A stretch of 64,000 nucleotides of DNA from Alloascoidea africana (taxonomy: Eukaryota > Ascomycota > Alloascoideomycetes > Alloascoideales > Alloascoideaceae): positions 124,001 to 188,000 of the forward strand of contig JAKTTT010000020.1 of the NCBI GenBank assembly GCA_030581615.1, given 5' to 3'. A program made the translations under genes and the position numbers. Shown one piece after another: positions 22,833-35,200 of the stretch (positions are counted from its first letter, which is position 1; every line of letters begins with the position of its first letter). The notes under the pieces were generated by a model that searched no databases, was not told the DNA's origin, and was given only the letters and a program-made list of their open reading frames with translations.

Positions 22833-25800
22833 TCATGACAATTCAGAAAGAGATTTGCAAAATCTTTGGGGCTTCGGCATATCTTAATTATATGAAACCA
22901 AAATCACTTCCACTTCTTTTCCTTCCTATACATATTACCACGTATTAAACTTTGCACAGCATGATTTTCTTTTTTAACATATAATCTATCTTTGGAGACA
23001 GTCCTGTACTTTTACCATATATATTCTTCTATAGTTTACAAAGTTTGCATAATGAGAGTTTGATTTATTATCATTGGAATCAAGATTGAGTAAGCCATCG
23101 TTTGTAAATGCCTTATCTCTTTATCGAGAAGGGAGACTTGGAAGAATGTCGTCCGTAGTCCCTAGTCACAGATTTGTTCTCTGATTGTTGGCACACTGGC
23201 ATTTGCCCTGAAGGATGAGTTAGCTTAAGTTTATACAACTCATCATGCGGAGCACAAAAGAAAAAAGCTCATCACATACGACAGAGGCTTACCGGAGCTC
23301 GTGATTTCTTTATTCAAGTGAACGACTAGTCTAACATTCTTTTACAAATCCGGGGTGGGCTACTTTTACGAGTGCGCCGTTTTCTGTTTCCTGGCTACAT
23401 ACATGGAGAGGCTCTTCTTTATGATGATGGTGGGATGTTTCCCATCGTATGCTTACGGATATGCATGCGCATGTCCACTGCTGGAAACATTCTCCCTTTT
23501 TCTCTTTCCATTGTTTGGTAGCACATTACAAGTGTCTTTTTGAAAGGAAACAAGATGTTCAAAGAGCCATTAATTCCGATAGTTGTTATCTCTCGAAAGA
23601 CCGAAAAAAATAATTTTATTTGCGTTGCAGCTTTGTGTTGAGAGGCTAAAATAAAGCATTGCCTAGGCGAAAATATTTAGAAAGTCGAAAAATCGCCATG
23701 AAACGAGCCAAAATAAAAAAAAAAACGCTTGATTATTCCAATCATAATAAATTAGTAGAACCTCTGGACTGGTTACAATTAAAGTGTAAAAAGAACTCAG
23801 AGAGCAGGATGCACTTTTATGAAGATCCACCACTCTATGCTAGGCGTGTGTACTTCTCTTTTCTTTCTCAGGTCATCGCAAATGGATTCTTGAACAACTG
23901 AAAAACAGTTATGCCAAGGCATCAATGTTATACGAAAGTGAAAGAATAGCATACCGGTAACAAAAAAACAGAAGAGTGTTTGTCAGGGGACCTGGTGTTC
24001 ATGTTTAAAGGTTAAGGTTAGAGATAAAGTTCAATACTAAACAGAGTACGGGAGAATAAACCTTGATAATATTTTAAGGCCTAGAAAACGGTCACTATTC
24101 ACTTTTCGTCAAAATCCAATGAAAGGAAACTATAGTTCAAATAAAAATCAAATGTATCCCTTTTTAATTGTTAATTGAAGTTTGAAGATAGTCTAAAGCA
24201 AGCTTAAAAGTTTTATTCTTAACAAGGACATTTAACAAAAATTAACCGTTGACAGAGAAAAACTATATGCGATGTGAACCAACCCAGACACATGCCTTTG
24301 TAACGTCCGTCCGTTTAGCCCCCAAGAAGAAAAAGATGTCAATGATTTTTCAAAAAAATGTGTGCTCTTTTAGACACAGTCTTTTTCTATATTTTTGAAG
24401 ATCTTGCAACAGAAAACAAAAGTAGAAGCTTTGTAAGAGGCCGATCATCCCAAACGCATGCTAATGCACCACCCATAAAATTACTCTAACTACAGGACTA
24501 ACAACAACTGTAATGTTGTGTTCCTCTAATTAATTCACCTTTTCGGATCTTCTCGCCCAAAAGTGGGTAAGCTTGAATAAAAAAGAAAGGATAACAAAAC
24601 AATACTCTATGCTACTGCTGATCCATTATTTTTCATTTCTTATTTAAACGTCGGTGACATCATCGATGCAGAAAACCGATTTGTTGATCGGTTTTCAGCG
24701 GTAAATATCTGGCCATTCAGCAACAAAGCAGCCATCTTCAGAAGCGTATTGATGATGTAGGCCGGGCTGTTTCTTCATTCCCGAATATCGCCACTGTCTT
24801 CAGATAAATAACCACGTGGATTTCTGAAAACTCCAGACAATGCAACGCTTAGTAAAGCATTCAAGACACCCACTCACCCGGACCCATCTGATCCGTCTAT
24901 AAGGTTGGAGATATCCGGGCAATATATACCACATCAACCATTTTTTCTTTGACTCGTTTGGTCGTTTGGCAATATCCGAGTCTTTTTACGTAAACATGTT
25001 AGACTTTACAAACGCTACGGCTCCCATAATCCCGGGTCTTTTGCCCTGGAGATGGAAAGTCTAAGAGGTCCCATGACCTGTGAAATCTTGGGTGGAGATT
25101 ACATTTTCTTGTCTTTTCATTCTAGAACTAAGAGAAAACAAGCAAAGCACTTTAAATTCTTCTTCGCTTTGTCTGAGTAACTTAGCTTAAGACAAAGAAT
25201 TGATGGCTTCTACCCTAGTTTAAGTATTGTCTAGTCGGTTTCAAGGAGCTGATGGAGCAATAGTTCATAATATCTCTCTTTTGGTACTCCCAAAAACCAT
25301 CCAGAAAAAGAGTAGATACATCCAGAACTAGATAGTTGATTGCAAGATCGAACGCTATGTGCTGTATAATTGAGAGCAATGATCAGCGCTGGCTAATGAA
25401 ACCATAAAGCTGCTAACATCTCTTGTATAGTCTTTGAAGCTTTGTATGTTGAGCGTTAAGCTTCCTGACTTTGAATGCGATGATCATGTTCACAACATAT
25501 TGCCGTATTAACCAGGCTAAATTCTGCTGTCTTACCATTTCTTGCAGAATAAAATTGAAACTTCAAGTTTGGAAATGAAATAGGTCCTTTTTACTGTAAT
25601 CGTCATTACTCATAATTAGCATGCGTAAAGACAACGGAAAATTTTACCCATTTCTATGACAATCTTTCCAATAGCTAGTCCTTGCCTGAAACATCATCAA
25701 AGAAAAAAAGCTTTAGGATTAGGTGATTGATATTACCGCGGCAGATACGATATCTATTCAACTGTAGGTTTGAGGCTTGGCTTGGTTGATCCCTATTTTG

Positions 25801-27024
25801 GCCCATGTCCTAGTGAGCACGGCTGTTGCCAGCAGAAACTAGATCAGTTCACAGTTTACGAAAGCGTTAGCCACAACGCACACGTGGAACTCCCCAGAAT
25901 TAAACCGTTGAAGTTCTTTATCCAGCAATATTGATTGAAACGTATATGTTTCGCAACTAAATAAACGTTCACAGTATCAATGTAGGATAACGGTTATATG
26001 AATCTACAATCTTATTTGGAAAACGAAGAGTACAAAGGTGAAGTGTAATTGGGATTTTTGTGCTATATGGTGAAATTCAGATACTTTTGAGTGCTTTGTT
26101 GCTCGCTCCAAAGTACCTCTGCATCAACCGAGCTTGTTGCGTCCAAATGCTGGATGAACCAAGGCACACGATAACCGATCCCTAAACAACCCTCAATTTC
26201 CAGACTACCCAGAAAGGCGCGATCAAGCAAAAATATGATCAACGTTACACAGCAGCAATCTGTTTTCTTCTAAGCAGGAATATGTAATAATCAAGCATTG
26301 CAGGAGAATGGCCAAATAAAGTGATGGCTGTATTCAAAAACTATTAATATACCAGATCTCCTCTTGTGGGGAGTTAAAAGATATGAATTAAACTTTTGAA
26401 GAGGACATAGAGATGGCCTAGCATGCTTGTGCACTATCAGACACAGCTACAAAAGTGCTCATCAGAATAACAAAAAAAAAAAAAAGAAAGAAGTAGAAGA
26501 GCCGAGGGAAAAACACTCAAGATAACGGAATGATCTGATAGAATAACGTTTTTCAAATTAGCTTTAGGATGGTTAGATCTGTCTTCAAGATCTTTAGCAT
26601 TTCGCACCGTTTTGTGCAGGGCCCTCAAATTTAATCTGTGTCTTGAGGCGCACAGGATGAACTTTGCGGCGTTTTCACTCCCATTAAACATGGAAACTGA
26701 AAACTACCAGTTGAAGTCAGCAAAGTGTCATTTGGTAAGTTTTACTGACATCAGACCTGAAAATAGAGAAGTACTGAGCTGGTAGTTGTAGAGGAAGGAA
26801 AGAGGGTGCTAAACTCGCCAACATGCACAAAACACACTTACATCCCCACTACGACCTATCAACATCATCATCGCCAGCACCATAATCCATCTTCCCCACT
26901 CGAATAGCTTTAACAAATAGATCTCTTATCCAAGCTACTAAAACTCGCACTTGTTCTCGAACCGATTGGCCAACGTTATAATTGTTTCGAGCCAAGAGTG
27001 CCAGGGTTGATTTTACACTTGAAT
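22833..27024. other. 4.2-kb intergenic region
   Basis: The 3' flank of the zinc-finger gene and the upstream region of the dehydrogenase gene. It is AT-rich, with an A-rich run near 26467-26487. I see no gene, RNA gene or repeated element that I can support. Confidence 0.5.
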
Positions 27025-28039
27025 ATGGGGCCTCAACACAAAAACGCTCAGAGGCTTGGCTTCAGCGGTACATATTTAGATTCAGAAACAGATCTTATTT
27101 TGATAACAGGAGGCTCTTCAGGACTCGGAAAGGCAATTGCTGAAGAATTGGTAAAAAGGAAAGCACGTGTCGTGGTTATAGATATCGTTATACCAAATGC
27201 CGCTGGTAGAGTTCCCACTGTTGCATACCACAAATGCGATGTTGGCGAACAGAGACAGGTAGCTAATACTATTAGAAAAATCGAACGCAATTTGGGACCC
27301 ATCAGCATACTTGTGAATAATGCTGGAGTTGCTATTGGAAAGTCTGTGAACAATCTGACAATCAACGAAATTCAAGAAACTTTTAGCGTCAATTTGCTTG
27401 CTTGTTTCTATACCATCAAAGCTGTATTGCCAGGCATGATTGAACGTAGACGAGGATACATTGCGAATGTTTCTTCTGTCTTAGGCTATATGTCTCCTGC
27501 GAATCTTAGTAAGCTGGTTATATCATTATACTTCGTTTACACTAACATCAGCATTTGTATCATAAATAGGTACTTATGGAGCTTCTAAAGCTGGCTTAAT
27601 AGCTCTACATGATTCACTAACCTATGAGATCAACCCTCCCTTCCGAAATAAAACAGGAATAAAGACATTACTGGTTTCGGTGGGTCAAATGGAAACAACA
27701 CTTTTTAATGGTGTCAACACACCATCTGAGCTTTTAGCACCCGTGCTCGATCCATCAAAAGTGGCTTCAAAATTGGTTTCTTCGATTGTGAAAGGCAAGG
27801 AAGGGGAACTCAAGATGCCATTCTACGCTAAATTTATACCATTTTTTAGAGCGCTTCCTACTTCTTTGGTCAAACTATTCAGGTTTTTATCAAGAATTGA
27901 TGATACCATTAAAGAAGACTTTCAGCGAGAAGTTTCTACTTTTACCATGCAACAGCGATTCATAGGAGACTCATTTACTCCCAAGAATAAGGGAGAAAAA
28001 GAATATTTTAGAAAAGGGTTTGCTACAACTACCTTTTAA
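27025..28039 (+). CDS. Short-chain dehydrogenase/reductase (two exons)
   Basis: NAD(P)-dependent oxidoreductase of the classical SDR family, 317 residues after splicing. Exon 1 is 27025-27508 and exon 2 is 27570-28039. The 61-bp intron has donor GTAAGC, branch ACTAAC and acceptor AATAG. Seen: cofactor motif TGGSSGLG (about 30-37), NNAG (about 97-100), the catalytic Ser in NVSSVLGY and the YGASK active-site Tyr/Lys. The splice restores the YxxxK motif right after the junction, which supports the model. The end is Lys-rich without a clear membrane anchor, although a hydrophobic patch (FIPFFRALPTSLVKLF) may bind membrane. An in-frame GTG lies 27 bp upstream, but the first ATG at 27025 is preferred. 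The substrate is unknown; it resembles uncharacterised yeast SDRs such as TDA5/YDL114W and AYR1-like enzymes. Confidence 0.85.
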
Positions 28040-30643
28040 TACGTGACAAGTACCTTTTCCAAGCTGAGGGGTTCAGCTACGATCTTGTCTCGTGGGCTAA
28101 TACCTTGATCTGCCCATACCACTAACGGCAAGAAGCAATAATGGTATATGTTATGAGAACACAGGTCATAGATGCCGACTACTTTTCAGAGTCACAATGC
28201 AAAATACCTCTACTAGAATTTTATATACAAGATAATGAACCAATTCGATTCATAACAATGTTGCAAGGGAAATTTTATAAAAGATAGCGTGTTAATTAGA
28301 AATTAAATCTTACACAGATCTCTGAGAATATTTTTGTCCATGTAGAGTCGACCTACAAAAATCTGCATGACGACGGGGAAAGAAAAAAGCGTGGTAAAGC
28401 GGCTAATCAAGTCTAAGTAGGCTTGACAGCTTCAATTTTATGATTTTTCAAGCGAATGCCCAGCATTAGTGCAGTGATGCAGACTTCCAGGAAGATTATG
28501 TCGTTCATTAGAAAAAAGTCCATATAATCAAATGTAGAATCTTGGCGCTGTGATGGGTGACTGTCACCCATAAAAATGGAAAACAGGAATTGAATTCATG
28601 TCTGGGACAAAAAATAGAAACTTGCATTTTATACCCGTCGATCATATTGATGCTGTGAGATTCGGTTGATACTTTTGCAAAGTAAATTACGCTTGGGAGA
28701 GCACTAAAGGAGGGTTATACTTCTTAATCTTGTAGTTTTCAAGCTGTCAAGTGTCAAGATTCACATGTGAGCTACACTGGTTTATGTAAGAGAGATACGA
28801 CAGCTTCTTGGAAAAGAATCTAACATGAAATGTATAATAGATTAGAATCAAGCAATTCTGCTATCTAGAATCAATCCACATACATACAAATTAATACGTA
28901 TAAGGAGAAAGGTTTATGCAAATGAACAAACTAGAACAGGTAACTGCTGCAGATTTTATTCTCGAATCTGACAAAAGTCGAATTTCTTGTATCAAAGTCC
29001 TTTATTTCCAGCATCGGACTGATACCAGGAGCTTTTCTAGATCGTTCAAAACGCCAACACTCTTGGTATGCTAATTGGCCCTAACGTCTGAAATTCCAAA
29101 CCAAATGCATCTAGGTGTGCGAAAAAACCCAGCCATTTTTATTTGTAAATCTAGACTTTTTCGGTGAAGTTGCAGGGGACACTTTTCAGTACTTAAAATT
29201 AGCAGCAGAGAAGAAAAAACATTCAGCCAACAGAGAGAGCTTTTAAAGTCAAATTGGTTTATTTGACGCCTATTCTGAATAAACAGGAAAGCGCACACTG
29301 AGAACGTGATTTGGTAACTTGATTTGGCAACAACAATCAAATTTGAACACGTTGGTGCGTCCTTTGATTCTTTTTTCTAGTTCTCAAAACTCAGGATTCT
29401 GTTTATGCTTATGCTTATGCAGCATAACCAATTTTTCTGTTGCATACTGCGCATTTTGAGTAGCATGGAAGGTTTAAAATGGCTTATAGACTGTGTTTAC
29501 ATCTGCTTTACTATTGATGCTTGGATATATGGCAACAGATTCGAATAGCAAATTTGCTAGGCTTAGAAAAGGTCTATGCAGACGCCAAGCGATACACATA
29601 ACGGCTCCTATTCTATGCCGTATTTTTGTCTCTCACATAGCACTAAAACATTATTCTCAAAGTATTTGCTTGCTGTCGAAGTACTTTTTGGCTTTTTTAG
29701 TTGACCAGCTTCATATTTTCATCAAAATGCTGCTTGTATACTGTAAGATCTGAGAACAGTGCCTTTGCATAGCTCATGATTGATTGCACCTTCTAGCAAG
29801 CACTAGATTACTATACTCATCGTTTTAATACTTCTAAAACTGACATTCAAACAGTAGACACTGAGAGTGGTTTCAATACAGAGGAAAATTACTGGCAGGA
29901 GTTTAAGGTGCTCTGCGAATTGCTATGTTCGACCTAATCTTCAACTTGCTAAAAAAACCGTTAAGCTGTACACTGAGTTATCCACACCATTTTTTACACT
30001 TGCAGACGGTGTGAGATATATGCTAGCTCCTAACATATATCAGGACTGGGTTCCGTTGAAGCCATGTTCGATAAAATCCGAGCTCCTGCCCTTTGAACCT
30101 CAACTGTCCGGGTAGAGATTTCAAATCACTCATGAGGAGCATAGCGCTTTCCAAAACACAGTTCCGAAAACAAGCCATGCGGGAGATGAAGAACTGAAAG
30201 GTATATTGCCATCTAGACAACACTGCTAGATCTATTCATACTCCTAGGTCGACAACTTATAGTTTCCATCATCACCAGACTGTTTTGAACCAAAGTGGAA
30301 ACTGCTGTTCTTGCCTGAGCTAGATAAACCAAATGAACTTTTCAGTATTTTACGCTGAATTCTGGTCATTGAAAATAGAAACTATTACAATCTACATAAA
30401 AATAAAACCCTTGACTAATAGAAAGAAATCCTCTTGATCTGTAACAAAAAAGGTTCAAGTACATCCATAATAGAAACAGTGCGAGGTACTAATTTTCAAT
30501 TGGCCCTAGAAAATTGGTCCAAGAGAATGTTAGATCTAGAACAATATCAAGCTTCTAAAACAAAAACTACAATATACCAACTAACAATCCAGGAAAGAAG
30601 GCATCGAGAAATATGCCACCCAATCCATAATCACACTTGGGGT
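28040..30643. other. 2.6-kb intergenic region
   Basis: Space between the convergent dehydrogenase and GVP36 genes. It is AT-rich; short open frames lack a convincing start or motif. I see no gene or RNA gene. Confidence 0.5.
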
Positions 30644-31808
30644 TTATGCATCACCATCCTTAGGAGCTTCATCGGCAACTGACCCAGCCGATACTTCAGC
30701 ATCAGCATCCTGTTTCAGTGTTTCCAATTGTGGTAGCAACTTGGAAAGAGACTCAAAGGCTGTCTTATGGAAATTCAACTGTGCATTGACCAGAATAGTC
30801 AATAAATCAATAGATTCAGAAGGCTCAATAAGTCTCTTCATTGCGGCAGTTGCAACGGTTGTTGCCGCTACCAGCTCATCTTCAGCTGCCTCTAAATTTG
30901 CTTGAATTGCTTCTTGCTTTTCAGGTTTAGCATTCTTATGTTCAAACCTGAGAGAATCAAAGTCCAAACGAGCGTCTTCAACTCTCTTTCTCTTGGCTGC
31001 CACACTAGCAAAACTCTCCTTTAAAGCCTTGTGAATCCCTTCATTAAAGTTTTTGTTGATCAATTCGTCCTGTAGTAATCGTGCTTGACCAATTACATCT
31101 TCAGTTTCTCCCAATTTGGCAAGGGCTTCAGCAAGAAATGACCTCTCATCGAGTTCCAGGCTTGAAGATATTGCTGCTCTACTTATTGCATGGTTCAACG
31201 TCTTGGGAACATGATGGGTCGAAGGCGCGTTTAATACAGCTTCTGCTTCTGCTGCAGATCCAGCAACAGAAAGTCCTTGAACTTTCTCAGTAAAAGTCTT
31301 TGAAAAATCTGTGAATGACTCTCTCTAGTTTAGAATTGTGTGAGAATAAGTCAAAGGGTCAGACAAAATATATCAATTAGATCCTTACCAAGTTCGGGGG
31401 GTAGTCATAACTTTCAGATTCATAGATAGCTCTGGGATCTCAAGAATTAGCAACGTTAACATATCAATCGCACACGCTTGAATACTCACGTAACCGCAAT
31501 GAGCTTCTTGTAGGCCAGTTTTAAAGTATCTACCTTACTTTCGAGATTCGTGTACTCTTGAGGCAATTCACTCTACATGTGTCGGGCATGAATTAGTTTA
31601 AAAACCCACTAGATTTCCCACTTCAATTCCTTGGGATTCTTACAATATCGTCTGCGTTCCCAAGCCTCTCTTGAAGCAATCTTGTTGTTCGCTTTGCGAA
31701 GGGGGTGATAGATGCACCAAGGCCCTGGATTTCTTTCAGGCCCTCATTCAAGCCACCTTGTAAGTTTCCTGTGAAACTTTGAAAAGATTTGCCGAAATTG
31801 AAAGACAT
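30644..31808 (-). CDS. GVP36: GVP36 BAR-domain protein (four exons)
   Basis: BAR-domain protein of Golgi and endocytic vesicles; 323 residues against 326 in S. cerevisiae Gvp36. Exons: 31808-31644, 31572-31490, 31431-31389 and 31324-30644. Introns are 71, 58 and 64 bp with donors GTAAGA, GTGAGT and GTAAGG, and all join in phase. Seen: opening MSFNFGKSFQSF, then DISELPQEYTNLESK across the first junction, YDYPPN in the tiny 43-bp exon 3, FSKTFTEKVQ and KTLNHAISRAA. A long α-helical BAR core with heptads ends in QLETLKQDAD and an acidic tail. The second intron has two nearby AGs; only the CCCAG keeps the frame open. BAR dimers bind and bend membrane (family knowledge). It is divergent from DNA2, with 436 bp between the ATGs. 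Confidence 0.93.
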
Positions 31809-32151
31809 TATAGTAAGGAAATTGACAATTGAATCTGAACTATGAAAATCGAATGCCTTTGCCACTATTTTCTTAGGCTAAGTTCAAAACATGGCTGAGG
31901 ACAACAAACACAATCCGGGTAATGATCATGTTTCAAACAAATCACGTGAGTTTGTATCTCGACTTTTGTGTTCAGATCGATGTGCTTGAGAACAGCATTT
32001 TAGAGACCTCCGGGCTTTGTGTTTTTCATTCGGTTTTAATTCATTCCTCAAGTATTTAGTGGCATCCTAATCTTTGCATTTCTATACGCGAAAAGTCTCG
32101 AGTTTCAGTCTCTATTGATGAATGAGGGTGTTCCAACAAGGGACATGAAAA

Positions 32152-32157
32152 ACGCGT
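32152..32157 (+). promoter_or_regulatory. MCB box (ACGCGT), distal
   Basis: Perfect MluI cell-cycle box, bound in yeasts by MBF (Mbp1/Swi6) to drive G1/S transcription of replication genes. It lies 88 bp before the DNA2 ATG. Confidence 0.6.
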
Positions 32158-32237
32158 TAAAAACAAACACTCTTTTTTGGTTCTCACAAGTGAAAGGGCA
32201 TTATAAAGACTTTTGGTAGCCAATAAATTTAAGAGCA

Positions 32238-32243
32238 ACGCGT
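32238..32243 (+). promoter_or_regulatory. MCB box (ACGCGT), proximal
   Basis: A second perfect ACGCGT, ending one base before the DNA2 ATG. It is unusually close for a promoter element, so it may lie within the transcript. Confidence 0.45.
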
Positions 32244-32244
32244 A

Positions 32245-35200
32245 ATGAGACCTTCTCTGGAAACTCCTGGTCATAAAAGGCGAATGATAACTCTTACTGA
32301 GCAACCAAAGAGAACTCGAAAGGTACCACAAGACCAGAAGCGTCCAAAGAAGGTGCAAAAGGTTAGCCTGCATCCCGAAAATGATCGCGAAAAGGAGAAT
32401 GAAGAGATATTAGACAATGAAGCAGTATTTAAGGAACCATTGACCAAGAAGCCCACTCCGAAAGCAGGGAAAGAGCCTGCAAAGAATTCTAATCCTATCT
32501 CGAAACCAAAGCGCAAGGCAAAGCGAAGTTCAAAATCAAAAGCAACCAAGTCCTTTTCTCCAATTAACAGCTTGGATGATGGTAATAGCATAATCAGGCC
32601 CAGCTCACAAAAACTGAAAGAGCCTCAAACTGTTTCTACAGAGAAAGGGCCCACTCCTGCAAAGCACAAATTGAGAACAGATGATTGCATATACTGGGGA
32701 AACTCTGATAGAGCTGGAAAAAATAAGAGCTTTCTTCCTTCATCCTCACCCAACCGAGTTATTGGCTCACAGCTCCAATCAGCTGCAATTATGACTCCTG
32801 CAAGAAGAAAACTTGGACTTGATGAGAATGGACATGAATCACCTGAAACTTACGATAATGACCCAGTGGTTTCTCTCGCGAAAAAGTACAATACCACATT
32901 CGAGAATTGGTTTCAAAATGGGAGCAGCAAGTCACTCAATCGATCATATTCAAACATTGAACCAACTCCGAAAAAGGCAAACGGGTGCGACACCAGTTGT
33001 CGAAGATCTAAGACTATGATTTACGATTCCAACCCTTCAGCTAACAGAAACTTGAGCTCTCTTCTAACGCCAATGACCTCTGGTAGGTCCTGGCTATCTG
33101 AAGTTTCTCATGACTCGCTTGCTGATGACAGTCCTTCCATAGCATCCAAGGTTAGGCTACTTGGGAAACTAAAGAAGTCATCGGTAAAAAGCGATATAGA
33201 GATATATACAGAGCAAAGCCAGCGTTCAAAAATCCCGTCTATATCGAGACCTCCTATTTCCGCCCTCATTGATGAGATTGAAAATTCATCTACAAATGAT
33301 ATTATAACTTCTGACATTTCATCGGACAATATAAACATGGATAGATCTGAGGACAATCTGGTATTGGATATTGCCAAGTTACAACAAATGGCAAGTAACT
33401 CATGCTCTGAACCTGAGAAATCAAAGAAGCTCCCTCCTTCTTCCCCAGCCATTATTACAGTAGATCCACCAGTAGTTGGAGACAAACAAGTGGGAACCAA
33501 TGAACTCAACAGCCAGGTTATGGACTTTGATGATGAGTTCGATTTCCTTGGAATTGGCGAAGAAGATCAAGATGCTGAGTTGAAACAGGTGGAATTAAAA
33601 ATGTCACAACTTACCCAAAAGCCGAAGAAGTGTACACCAGAAATGACGCTGGGCAAACACAATAGGTCAGTTTCAAGTTCTTCTTATGACGTTGATGCCG
33701 AGGTAGACTTGAGCGATTTTGATGATTTAGAAATAGATTCAATGAACACTATAACTACAAGTGTGTTGTCTCCATCGAAACCTACTGGACAGCCAAATGA
33801 AAAAGTTAAAGAGCTAAGCCCTTCTAAAGGCTGCAGCATATCTCATGACAACAAACTAGAAACAGATGATTCCGAGTACGAGGAGTTACTGGATGATGTA
33901 ATGGAAGATATAATCGAATCACAAGCTATTGAACCGGAAACAGATCATTCGGTGAAGGCTGCAGTTGGAAAGACATCTTTCATTTTCAAGGCAGAACGTA
34001 ATTCAAGCATAACAAGAAAGGATACTAGCGAGAAAAACAGCTTGACTAATTTGGCTTTCCGAAAGCAAAATCTTCACCGTTACCAAGTCACCAGTGTGAA
34101 GGAAGACATATTCTTCAATGGAACGAAGCCCCAAAGCCAAGTCGTGGTAAATGCCAAAAACACGGATGCCTTATTCAAACGAGTGATTTTAAGAGACGCT
34201 TGGGTAGGTTTAGAACTTCAGCAACATGACATAATCCATGTAGTGGGCGATTATGATGACGAGGAAGCTGGCGAAATTATCGTGGACGCTAAACAGAACA
34301 TGCTTGTTTTAAAGCCAGATGTACTTATCCCAATTACAAGCATATCTGAATCTGTTCATTGCCCGCGGAGAATTATATTGAGGCAAAGAGTGCTGATGCC
34401 ATCAGAGATAAACAAGAATTTGGTTTTAGGAACTATTGGGCATGAGATTATCCAAACCTGTTTCCGGATGAATCTGTTTACAGTGAAAAACATGGAAATG
34501 ATTTTGGATGAACAAATAGGCCTGAATTTGTTGAACATTTTGCTGATAAATGAAACAAGAGAATCAGTCCAAGAGTTTTTCAAAAGCCGTTTTATAAAAT
34601 TTAGAGATTGGGGCCTGAAAATGTTTGTTAACCGTTCACATCCTTCTGTGGAGATTTCTGGAATAAGGGAGCGGTCACAAATATCCTTGGAGAAGATTAT
34701 TGATATTGAGGAAGAGATTTGGTCACCAATGTTCGGATTAAAGGGTATCATTGACATTACTGTAGAAGCCAATGTCACAACAGGCCCTACACCAGGAACG
34801 TTCTTGGTTCCTCTGGAAATTAAAACGGGCAAATCTCAAACTATTTCGCACAGAGCTCAGGTGTTGTTGTATACATTGCTATTGTTTGATCGGTATGACA
34901 TAGATACGGCATTTTCAATCCTCTACTATTCTGAATTAGAAGACACTGCGGTAATCCCCAAAGTGAGACACGAACTTGTATCGCTCATCATTGCGAGGAA
35001 TAGGCTAGCAAGATTTATGAAGTCTGGAAGCGATCGATCATTACCCGAAATGCTCAGATCAGAAAGAGCTTGCACGCCAAAAAGTTGTTATGCATTTACA
35101 GAGTGTATGGCATTTCACAAAGTATTAGAGGATGGCACCACGGAGTCAAGTGGAGTTGACAGTTTTGATAAAGTTATTGAGAAGATCAATCCACTTTATC

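Larger units (their letters stand above)
31809..32244. promoter_or_regulatory. Bidirectional GVP36/DNA2 promoter
   Basis: 436 bp between divergent ATGs. It contains two perfect ACGCGT boxes (listed separately) on the DNA2 side. A 32-codon open frame from an ATG at 31893 is too short to call. Confidence 0.6.

Noticed and set aside
26467-26487. Poly-A run as a possible retroposon tail
   Set aside because: No target duplication or element body next to it.
26998-27024. Upstream GTG as start of the dehydrogenase
   Set aside because: Eukaryotic initiation at ATG is expected, and the first ATG at 27025 leaves the whole SDR domain intact.
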